Source of the DNA: Bacillota bacterium
GTDB taxonomy: Bacteria; Bacillota; UBA994
Assembly: GCA_009773495.1 (NCBI GenBank)
Contig: WSXW01000020.1
Coordinates: 1 to 34,609, forward strand
Direction: 5' to 3'
DNA length: 34,609 nt
Shown here piece after piece: positions 15,183-22,101 of this stretch. Under the pieces are notes generated by a model, which was not told where the DNA came from, did no database searches, and saw only the letters and a list, made by a program, of their open reading frames with translations. Each line of letters begins with the position of its first letter. Positions within the stretch are counted from its first letter, which is position 1. The translations under genes were made by a program, and so were the position numbers.

Positions 15183-15220
15183 CTCTTTAATCATTGGGTT
15201 CGAGTTCCTGATGGCGCACA
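15183..15220 (+). pseudogene. tRNA-Lys 3'-half remnant (possible att site)
   Basis: The stretch matches tRNA-Lys (725-800) from the anticodon loop to the acceptor end, with about ten bases deleted in the variable and T-stem region. It keeps TTCGAGTTCCTGATGGCGCA, only one base different from the matching part of the intact gene. Homology runs a few bases past the acceptor (AATATGAA against AATATCAA). There is no 5' half, so it is not a functional tRNA. Fragments of this extent are the usual mark of integration into a tRNA gene. Confidence 0.8.
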
Positions 15221-15223
15221 ATA

Positions 15224-15261
15224 TGAAGGCTCTCTGGGTTTTGCCCAGAGAGCCTTCATTT
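15224..15261 (+). terminator. strong hairpin after the tRNA-Lys remnant
   Basis: TGAAGGCTCTCTGGG and CCCAGAGAGCCTTCA are a perfect 15-bp inverted repeat with a TTTTG loop, followed by a short T-run (ATTTG). It closes the catabolic operon and occupies the same place relative to the tRNA fragment as the real terminator behind tRNA-Lys, though the stem sequence is different. The remaining bases to the helicase gene (15262-15369) show no gene. Confidence 0.75.
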
Positions 15262-15369
15262 GACAGTGTGCCTGCGCAATGGCTTGCTCATCGAACAGGA
15301 GTTTGGTACACTTATGGAGGGCTCTAATCGTATGCCAGCACAGAACGCAGGTACAAAGGAGTAGCTTAA

Positions 15370-17409
15370 ATGAGTTATCTTACCGAGCTAGAAAGAGCAG
15401 GGTTTACGCTGACAGAGGCCCAACGCCAGGTGGTCACGCACCGTGAGGGGCCGTTGCTGGTAGTTGCTGGGCCTGGTGCGGGCAAGACCCGCGTAATTAC
15501 AGCGCGGGTGGCGGCCTTAGTGGCAGCGGGTGTCCACCCAGCTCAGATCATGGTGGTAACCTTCACTAGAGCAGCCGCGCAGGAGATGCGAAGTCGCGTG
15601 GGGAAAATGCCGGGTGTGCGGCCGGAACTGATGGGGAGCCTACGTATCGGCACATTCCATTCTTTGTTCTGGAACATCCTTAATGTTTATGGTCATAGGT
15701 ATGTGATGGTCGATACAGTGACGCAGCGCAAATGGGTAGAACGAGCTCTAAGGCACTTAGGCGAAGCAGTCAACGACGACATAGTAGATAGTATGCTGGC
15801 GGGCATTAGCTACGCCAAGAACGATATGCAAACCCCCAAGGAGCTGTCACGGCAGGACAAGCTCTTTGTTGATGTATGGTCGTGGTACGAACAGTATAAA
15901 GCGAGCGAGAGTTACGCAGACTTTGACGACCTACTAGTGCGCACGTACGAACTCCTCTGTCAAAACCCACAGGCGTTATTGGAGCAACAGCAGCGGCTAA
16001 AGTACTTGCTGGTGGATGAGTTTCAGGATACTAGTAAAGTGCAGTACAGCGTTCTACGCCTCCTCGTGGCTCCCCACGACAACCTCTGCGTTGTAGGTGA
16101 CGTCGACCAAGCGATTTATGCTTGGCGGGCAGCGCGGCCGGAGTATTTGCTCAGTTTTAAAGAGCACTACCCTGCAGCCAAAACCGTAATGCTCAGCAAA
16201 AACTTTCGGGCCACACCGCCGCTGGTTAGCTATACTAACCACATTATCGTTAACAACAAAGAGAGACATCCTATAACTATTGAGTCTGTTCGCAGCGGCG
16301 GGATGGCGCCAACCACTTTTCAGCCGGAGACAGAGAAGGCGGAGGCCAGGGCAGTGCTAAAGATGGTACAGAAACTCAAGGATCAGGGGGTACCCCTCGA
16401 GCAAACGGCAGTGTTTTACCGGGTGAACAGATACGTGCGCCATCTGGTTAATGCGCTCATTGAGCAGCAGGTGCCTTTTACATTGTGGGATAAGGGAAAG
16501 ACCTTCGATCAGCATTGGGTAATCCGTGAGGTGTTGGCATTTTTGCGCCTCAGTGTGGAGCGTAACCATCTCCTGAGTTTTCAGGCTTTAGCCAGGCGAC
16601 AGTTGAGGATCGAGGACGAGACAATCAGTAAGGTAACACAGGCCGTGCGACTAGGAGAGCCTTTGTGGGAAGCAGTAAATCGCTTTACAGTTCGCCTGAA
16701 GGTCGGGGAACTAACGTCTCATCTCAACAAAGCGCGCGACTTAGTACCAGGACAGGCACTAGACTACTATCTCTCGGACTTGGGATTTCAGTCATATCTC
16801 ACGTGGTATGCTGGAAAGAGTGGTGCGAACCTCAAGGAGCTTCTCTCACTTTGCGACGATATGCGCAGTGAAATGAGCGAATACAGGCAAGTGAGCGATT
16901 ATCTTAAATTTGTAGATAAGCGTAGCGCTACGCTGCAACAAGCTAAGACCGAAACGCCACGCCCGGGACATATTAACCTGATGACGCTTCATGCCGCTAA
17001 AGGGCTGGAATTTAGCTGTGTCTGGCTTGTGGGCGTGACCGACGGCTTAATTCCACACTATCGCAGTGAGGGACTCGAACAGTATGAAGAGGAGCGCAGG
17101 TTGTTCTATGTGGGCTGCACTCGGGCCAAAGAGAATCTATTTATTATGAGCCCACGTACCCTTGAAGGCAAGAATACACAGCAGTCTCCATTTTTAACCG
17201 AGGCATTGGGGACAGCCGTGAAGAGCCACCACAATGTCCTTCCCAGGCCTATAGCAGGCATGAAGGTTGTCCACAAAGCTTTCGGCACAGGTGAGGTAGA
17301 GGTCATCAAGGTAGAGGGTGGCAAACACTATGTTGAAGTACAGTTCGCAGAGGGTAGAAGGAAACTGGAGTGGGAGCTATCCTTGGCACAGAACTTCCTT
17401 AGGTTCTAA
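15370..17409 (+). CDS. UvrD/PcrA-like superfamily 1 DNA helicase
   Basis: A 679-residue 3'-5' helicase. Motifs in order: Q motif LTEAQRQVV, Walker A GPGAGKT (34-40), Ia VTFTRAAAQEM, Walker B VDEFQDTS, motif III GDVDQAIYAWRAARP, motif IV LSKNFRA, motif V LMTLHAAKGLEF and motif VI RRLFYVGCTRAKENL. The C-terminus (VHKAFGTGEVEVIKVEG and on) matches the small Tudor-like tail of PcrA. It is somewhat shorter than housekeeping PcrA (about 720-750 residues), so it may be an extra paralogue. AAAGGAGT precedes the ATG. It lies between the tRNA-Lys remnant and a convergent nucleotidase gene, a position not occupied by pcrA in B. subtilis. Confidence 0.92.
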   Translation: MSYLTELERAGFTLTEAQRQVVTHREGPLLVVAGPGAGKTRVITARVAALVAAGVHPAQIMVVTFTRAAAQEMRSRVGKMPGVRPELMGSLRIGTFHSLFWNILNVYGHRYVMVDTVTQRKWVERALRHLGEAVNDDIVDSMLAGISYAKNDMQTPKELSRQDKLFVDVWSWYEQYKASESYADFDDLLVRTYELLCQNPQALLEQQQRLKYLLVDEFQDTSKVQYSVLRLLVAPHDNLCVVGDVDQAIYAWRAARPEYLLSFKEHYPAAKTVMLSKNFRATPPLVSYTNHIIVNNKERHPITIESVRSGGMAPTTFQPETEKAEARAVLKMVQKLKDQGVPLEQTAVFYRVNRYVRHLVNALIEQQVPFTLWDKGKTFDQHWVIREVLAFLRLSVERNHLLSFQALARRQLRIEDETISKVTQAVRLGEPLWEAVNRFTVRLKVGELTSHLNKARDLVPGQALDYYLSDLGFQSYLTWYAGKSGANLKELLSLCDDMRSEMSEYRQVSDYLKFVDKRSATLQQAKTETPRPGHINLMTLHAAKGLEFSCVWLVGVTDGLIPHYRSEGLEQYEEERRLFYVGCTRAKENLFIMSPRTLEGKNTQQSPFLTEALGTAVKSHHNVLPRPIAGMKVVHKAFGTGEVEVIKVEGGKHYVEVQFAEGRRKLEWELSLAQNFLRF

Positions 17410-17514
17410 GTTCCCCTCCTATGCGGCCATCTTCAGTTGTGGTCATGGGCTCTGTTCTCGCAGGAGCGGCATGTGCACTCGGTGTGGTTACTCGTCTGAT
17501 AAATATAGCAAAAA

Positions 17515-17566
17515 GAGCGTGCCGCTCTACGTTTACGAATAAACGTTTTGCGACACACCCTTTTTT
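17515..17566. repeat. dispersed hairpin repeat, copy B (terminator between convergent genes)
   Basis: It nearly repeats the element at 2897-2947: the core CTCTACGTTTACGAATAAAC is identical, while the outer stem GCGTGCCGC/GCGACACAC has two mismatches. A T-run follows on the plus strand (17561-17566) and an A-run precedes it. It can end both the helicase message and the minus-strand nucleotidase message. The 105 bases between the helicase stop and this element hold nothing I recognise. Confidence 0.8.
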
Positions 17567-17577
17567 AAGAGGAAAAT

Positions 17578-19281
17578 CTATGATGCAGGGATGAGGATAA
17601 CCTGTTTTGGATAGATCAGGTTAGGGTTCTTAATGCTATTGAATTGTTGTAGCACTTGCCACGTGGTGCCGTGCTGCCGAGCAATTCTCCAGAGAACGTC
17701 ACCGGGTTGTACAATATAGGTCCGAGGTTGGGGTACAACCACAGGTGCGGGCTCTAACACAACTACAGGCGTAGGTTCTACTGTAATGCGGCCTTCTAAT
17801 TTAGGAGCTACACTCCCGCCAAGTTTAGCAACATACTCAGCGAGAGCTTCTTCTAGGGAGATCATTTCGGCGAAAATAGGGTACTTCTTAAGCATGACAT
17901 AACCATCGCCGCCGGCAGCCATAAAATCATTGGTGGCCAAGAGATAGATCTCGTCAATCTTGAGGGGTTGACCGTTAAGAATTACAGAATGAACGCGCTC
18001 CAAGGCAGGCTTGCTTGCGTCGATAGAGTAAGTCAGACCTGCGGTATGTAAGAAGGCACCATTAGCAGCGGGATACAGGCGCGCTCCCACCTCAAGCATC
18101 TCCATAATTATAGAGCCGGGTACCTCTTTTACAACGATGAGGTTACCAAACGGCAAGACATCGAATACGTTCTTGCGCGAAATATCACCGACAGCAATGG
18201 ATACCCGAATGCCTCCGCCGTTTGTTAAAGCTACATCGGCACCGGATTTATCAAGTATAGCGTCGGTAATAAGGTTTCCAAGGTTCGTCTCCTGTGTTCT
18301 TACCTTGTCACGGGTTCCTTCGAGGTGGACCTGAGTAGATCCAATAATGATAGCCTGAATAGCATTGACTTCTGCCTTGTAGTGGGAGAGGAGCTCTACA
18401 ACAGCGGGATCTTCCACAATAGTGCTAGCATCAGCTGCTGAGATACGGGATGGCGAAATAACGAAGCCGTCGTTGGAAAAAGTAATTTCTACTCTACCTA
18501 AGTTAGCACTATATTCGCCGGCTTGAACTATTAGGGTGTCGCCAACAGTGATGGTCTCTTTATCATGGCTGTGCCCGTCGATAATTAGGTCAATGCCCTT
18601 GACTTGCTCAGCGACCATCAGGCTCGTATAGTCGCCCTCCTGACCAAGGTGGCTGAGAGCGATAATAAAGTCAACTTGATCTTGCATTTCAGCTATGATT
18701 TGCCTTGCCGTTACCACGGGATCAACGAAAGTCAGACCTGTCACGTTTTTGGGATGTGTCTTGAAGGTAGTTTCAGGAGTGGATAAGCCGAAAATCAGGA
18801 CTTTCTTAGTACCGATTTCTTTAATCACATACTTCCGTAGAAGGGAAGTCGCATCGGCTCGCAAAACATTTGCTCCAAGGAGGGCAAAGTCCGCGAGAGA
18901 CCCTAGTTCGAGTAGCCGCTCCTGCCCAAAGTTGAAGTCATGGTTACCAGCAACCATGGCATCATAGCCAACAAGGTTCATCATTTCTACGATGCTCTCT
19001 CCGCGGGATAAATTAGCAATAGATTGGCCGTGTAAGGCGTCTCCGGCGTCAAGTACGAGAACATGGGCATTGCTGGTTTTTTCAGTTTTTACGATAGTCG
19101 CTATCTTTGCATAACCAAGCTGCGCTGCTGCAGTATCGACTCGCGAATGAACGTCATTGGTATGTAGGATCACAAGGGTAAGGGGTTGCTCCTTTGCCAG
19201 ACCTACGCTAAACAGCGAAAGCATGAGGGTTGTTACCGCCAGTAGAGCCAGAAACCTTTTAGAAATAGTTTTGCGTGTCAT
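17578..19281 (-). CDS. secreted 5'-nucleotidase/2',3'-cyclic phosphodiesterase with LysM domain
   Basis: A 567-residue exported metallophosphatase of the UshA/YfkN family that hydrolyses extracellular nucleotides. A signal peptide occupies residues 1-29. The metallophosphatase domain has LHTNDVHS (39-46), LDAGDALHG, AGNHDFNFG, ALSHLGQEGD and DGHSHD. The 5'-nucleotidase C-terminal domain shows ETNLGNLITDA, LTNGGGIR and TNDFMAAGGDGY. After a proline/valine-rich linker, a single LysM domain (about 520-566, YIVQPGDVLWRIARQHG) would hold the enzyme on peptidoglycan. AAGGAGG lies six bases before the ATG. It is transcribed towards the helicase, with the copy B hairpin between them. Confidence 0.93.
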   Translation of the reverse strand: MTRKTISKRFLALLAVTTLMLSLFSVGLAKEQPLTLVILHTNDVHSRVDTAAAQLGYAKIATIVKTEKTSNAHVLVLDAGDALHGQSIANLSRGESIVEMMNLVGYDAMVAGNHDFNFGQERLLELGSLADFALLGANVLRADATSLLRKYVIKEIGTKKVLIFGLSTPETTFKTHPKNVTGLTFVDPVVTARQIIAEMQDQVDFIIALSHLGQEGDYTSLMVAEQVKGIDLIIDGHSHDKETITVGDTLIVQAGEYSANLGRVEITFSNDGFVISPSRISAADASTIVEDPAVVELLSHYKAEVNAIQAIIIGSTQVHLEGTRDKVRTQETNLGNLITDAILDKSGADVALTNGGGIRVSIAVGDISRKNVFDVLPFGNLIVVKEVPGSIIMEMLEVGARLYPAANGAFLHTAGLTYSIDASKPALERVHSVILNGQPLKIDEIYLLATNDFMAAGGDGYVMLKKYPIFAEMISLEEALAEYVAKLGGSVAPKLEGRITVEPTPVVVLEPAPVVVPQPRTYIVQPGDVLWRIARQHGTTWQVLQQFNSIKNPNLIYPKQVILIPAS

Positions 19282-19315
19282 ACATGGCCTCCTTAAAGTT
19301 TTAAGTGTTCACCCA

Positions 19316-19342
19316 ATTATAATAATAATATAAGTTTCTCAA
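19316..19342 (-). promoter_or_regulatory. putative promoter of the nucleotidase gene
   Basis: On the minus strand TTGAGA (19342-19337) is followed after 15 bases by a consensus TATAAT (19321-19316), 34 bases before the start codon. The spacer is shorter than ideal, in a run of TTA/ATT repeats that may change length easily. Confidence 0.45.
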
Positions 19343-19434
19343 GGTGTCTCGCTGATTAGCCACATTTTTCTAGGAACATATCCAAATCAATTAGCCGAAT
19401 ATCTGACAATCGTCTCGCATCTTGGAGTTTCTTG

Positions 19435-19450
19435 ACACAATATATTGTGT
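19435..19450. promoter_or_regulatory. perfect 16-bp palindrome upstream of spoIIE
   Basis: ACACAATATATTGTGT reads the same on both strands and overlaps a TTGACA hexamer (19432-19437). It lies in the roughly 300-base gap between the divergent nucleotidase and spoIIE genes and could be a dimeric repressor site. No -10 box stands at the right distance from that TTGACA, so promoter activity is unproven. Confidence 0.45.
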
Positions 19451-19478
19451 TTGGGCAACAGTTAGGCCACAAGACGAG

Positions 19479-19505
19479 TGCCGAATTTGTCGGCATTTTT
19501 TTATT
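19479..19505 (+). terminator. terminator-like hairpin in the spoIIE leader region
   Basis: TGCCGA and TCGGCA pair around ATTTG, and a long T-run (TTTTTTTATTTT) follows. No gene precedes it on this strand, so it would terminate only a short leader RNA started in the same gap, or shield spoIIE from upstream transcription. Confidence 0.6.
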
Positions 19506-19585
19506 TTAATGAGTCTAAAACGACAAATTCTGTAACCACTGTCCCTTATAATTTTAATCACCAGCTAAGTATCGGGGGTGTTGAA

Positions 19586-21991
19586 ATGCAGACAAAAACT
19601 CTAGGGCATGTTGTAAACTTGGACAAGCACCCAGTCAGTAAGATATCTGCCCTCTTCCAAAGCATGTATCGCCTGACGCCAACTCTGCTAGTGGCTCTCT
19701 TCTTGGGGCGGGCAGCGCTATTTGGTGAGCTGTCGCCTTTTCCACTAGCATTTTTTGTGGCGGTACGTCTTGTAGTGCCGGGGGCCGAGTGGTTGACCGG
19801 AGCAGTTCTGGCCTTGGGGGTGTTACTGCGGGGTAATTCCATGCAGGCGGTAAGTTATATTGCTATGGTGCTTGCTTACATTGCCTTAGAAAAAGCTATT
19901 GGCTTTAGTAGCAAAGAACGGTTAGTGCGTGCAGGCCTAGCAGCAATAGCGGTAATTGCAGTTCGGTTGCCACTATTTATGTGGCAACCGCCCACCCTGT
20001 TTGAGGGCCTAGTCACTCTAATCGAGAGTGGCCTTACCTTAATTCTCGCTGTTGTGTTTGTCCATGCAACCAATCTGCTTGTGACGTTTAGTCTAGATCG
20101 GCGCTGGAAAACTGAAGAAATGATGGCTATGGCCATGACTGGTGCAGTAGTGTTGGTGGGCCTGGAAGGCTTAACCATAGGAAACGTAAGCGCACAGGGT
20201 GTAGCACTCAAGTATCTAGTCCTCCTTAGCGCCTACATGGGTGGCACTACTTGGGGTGCCACCATGGGGGTAGCAGCCCCATTCATTGTCTACTTAGCTC
20301 ATCCCTTAGCTTTAGTACATGTTGGCTCCTTTGCCTTTGGTGGGCTAGTGGCTGGAGCACTTAAAGACTGGCGTAAGGCTGGAGTAGCTACTGGCTTTGC
20401 CATAGCAATGGCCTTAAGCGCAGCTAACCTAGGCTCTCGCGAGTACTTAGGGGCAATTTTGCTGGAGTGCTTTATAGCAGGGCTAATGCTGTTCTTTACA
20501 AGCCGGCAGAGCAAGTCACGTCTTTATCGATTACTGCCTATGTCGGTGCGCGCAGAAGCACAGCTTGAGCATACGTATGCATCTCGTCTACAAACATTAG
20601 CAGGCAAGCGGATGCGTGATTTGTGCGAAGTGTTTGCGGAACTAGCAGAGACTTTCAGGGATTCGGCTGTTCCTGAAAATATACCCGGCCAGGCGGCGAA
20701 TAAGCTCATGGAGCGTTTGGCACGAGAGGTCTGTGAAGACTGCTCCACTAACCGCGTATGTTGGGGGAAAGAGTTCTATCATACATACCAGAATATGCTG
20801 GAGCTATTGGCGCTAAGCGATGTTCACGGAGTGTGTAGTGTGGACATGCTACCGGAGTATTTACGGAAACGATGTGCGAAGTCAAAGGAGATGGTTCATT
20901 GTCTCAATTCACTGACGGAATTGTACCGACAAAATATGTATTGGGAAAAACGTGCCCAGGAAACGCGACACCTGGTTGCTAATCAGCTCCAGGGTGTAGC
21001 GAAAATAATGGCGTCGCTATCGTCTGAGTTGAATTTAGAAGTGCAGTATCTTAAAGAGAGCGAGGAACGCATTCAGAAGGAACTTGCCGCACGAGGGGTG
21101 TTCTCGCCTAGCGTAGAGGTTGTCAAGAGCGATAACGGACGGATTGAGGTTACTATAACCAAGCATGCCTGCAACCCCGGTGAAAATCACTGTGCAACTG
21201 TTCTAACGCCGTTAGTTACGGAGGTCCTAGGCCGACAAGTCAGCCGCGACACACGCCGCTGCGCCGCGCTACAAGGTAAGACTAAGTGCTCAGTATGCTT
21301 GTCTACGGCACATGTTCTCGCTGTAGATACAGGGGTAGCGCAAGTGGCCTGCTCCGAAGGCGTATGTGGCGATAGCTACAAGGTTAGCGAGCTCACCGGC
21401 GGGAAGCTTGCTCTGATGGTAAGCGATGGCATGGGTGATGGTCCCTTAGCAAACCAGGAAAGTCGTGCAACCATCACCCTCCTGGAGCAGATGATGCGCG
21501 CCGGTTTTGATAAAGAGATCACAGTGCAGACTATCAATTCTGTCTTGGCCTTACGGTCCCAAGGAGAGACTTTTGCAACCGTAGACATGGCTTTAGTTGA
21601 CCTATATAGTGGGGCAACTGAGATTGTAAAAATAGGAGCAAGCTCGTCATATCTTAAGAGAGGCGATCGAGTTGAAGTAATTCGTGCCGCTGGTTTGCCG
21701 GCTGGTATCTTGGCCAGTATTGAGGTTGAGACACGCAAGCTAATGCTCTACCCAGGTGACATCTTAGTGATGCTTTCAGATGGGGTAATTGAGGGACAGC
21801 AGGGTATAGCAGACAAAGAGGAGTGGCTCGCCCGTATTTTACGGCAGGCCACCGTAGAGAAGGCGCAAGAGTTAGCCGACTACATTCTTAACAGGGCAAA
21901 AAATAACCTTGGTGGTAAAATCCCTGATGACATGACTGTAGTTGTGTTAAAGATTTTGGATAAAGCTGTTAGCATCCCACTCGTTGGTTGA
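19586..21991 (+). CDS. spoIIE: stage II sporulation protein E (SpoIIE), PP2C phosphatase
   Basis: An 801-residue sporulation phosphatase that dephosphorylates the anti-anti-sigma factor SpoIIAA at the septum and so activates sigma-F in the forespore. About 270 N-terminal residues form a multi-pass membrane region. A central, cysteine-containing region follows (CEDCSTNRVCWG). The C-terminal PP2C domain has LMVSDGMGDGPLA (metal-binding Asp residues), ETFATVDMALVDLYSG and ILVMLSDGVIEGQ. Length matches B. subtilis SpoIIE (827). The frame is open from 19478, but GGGGGTG five bases before ATG 19586 marks the likely start; the earlier start would lie inside the terminator hairpin. It leads the conserved spoIIE-tilS-hpt-ftsH block. 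Confidence 0.95.
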   Translation: MQTKTLGHVVNLDKHPVSKISALFQSMYRLTPTLLVALFLGRAALFGELSPFPLAFFVAVRLVVPGAEWLTGAVLALGVLLRGNSMQAVSYIAMVLAYIALEKAIGFSSKERLVRAGLAAIAVIAVRLPLFMWQPPTLFEGLVTLIESGLTLILAVVFVHATNLLVTFSLDRRWKTEEMMAMAMTGAVVLVGLEGLTIGNVSAQGVALKYLVLLSAYMGGTTWGATMGVAAPFIVYLAHPLALVHVGSFAFGGLVAGALKDWRKAGVATGFAIAMALSAANLGSREYLGAILLECFIAGLMLFFTSRQSKSRLYRLLPMSVRAEAQLEHTYASRLQTLAGKRMRDLCEVFAELAETFRDSAVPENIPGQAANKLMERLAREVCEDCSTNRVCWGKEFYHTYQNMLELLALSDVHGVCSVDMLPEYLRKRCAKSKEMVHCLNSLTELYRQNMYWEKRAQETRHLVANQLQGVAKIMASLSSELNLEVQYLKESEERIQKELAARGVFSPSVEVVKSDNGRIEVTITKHACNPGENHCATVLTPLVTEVLGRQVSRDTRRCAALQGKTKCSVCLSTAHVLAVDTGVAQVACSEGVCGDSYKVSELTGGKLALMVSDGMGDGPLANQESRATITLLEQMMRAGFDKEITVQTINSVLALRSQGETFATVDMALVDLYSGATEIVKIGASSSYLKRGDRVEVIRAAGLPAGILASIEVETRKLMLYPGDILVMLSDGVIEGQQGIADKEEWLARILRQATVEKAQELADYILNRAKNNLGGKIPDDMTVVVLKILDKAVSIPLVG

Positions 21992-22020
21992 GGCCGCCAA
22001 GCGGCCTCATTTTATTATTT
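21990..22020 (+). terminator. intrinsic terminator of spoIIE
   Basis: GAGGCCGC (21990-21997) and GCGGCCTC (22001-22008) form a perfect GC stem with a three-base loop, followed by ATTTTATTATTT. It begins inside the spoIIE stop codon, so the next gene needs its own promoter, which is visible just downstream. Confidence 0.85.
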
Positions 22021-22029
22021 AATCATAGG

Positions 22030-22057
22030 TTGACGCATGGTCTCTATGGTGTAAAAT
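22030..22057 (+). promoter_or_regulatory. promoter of tilS-hpt
   Basis: TTGACG (22030-22035) and TAAAAT (22052-22057) stand 16 bases apart, directly behind the spoIIE terminator and 44 bases before the tilS start. A TG just ahead of the -10 box adds support. Confidence 0.6.
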
Positions 22058-22101
22058 GGGACCCATACAGATGTGTTGAGAAACAAGGAGCGAAGAAGCA
22101 G

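Noticed and set aside
15183-15220. A third functional tRNA gene
   Set aside because: There is no 5' acceptor or D arm and the variable/T-stem region is deleted, so it cannot fold as a tRNA.
19432-19460. Full sigma-A promoter at TTGACA 19432
   Set aside because: The bases 16-18 positions downstream (GCAACA region) do not resemble a -10 box, so only the palindrome is reported.
19478-19585. N-terminal extension of SpoIIE from 19478
   Set aside because: The stretch overlaps a terminator hairpin and T-run, and a good ribosome binding site stands before ATG 19586.
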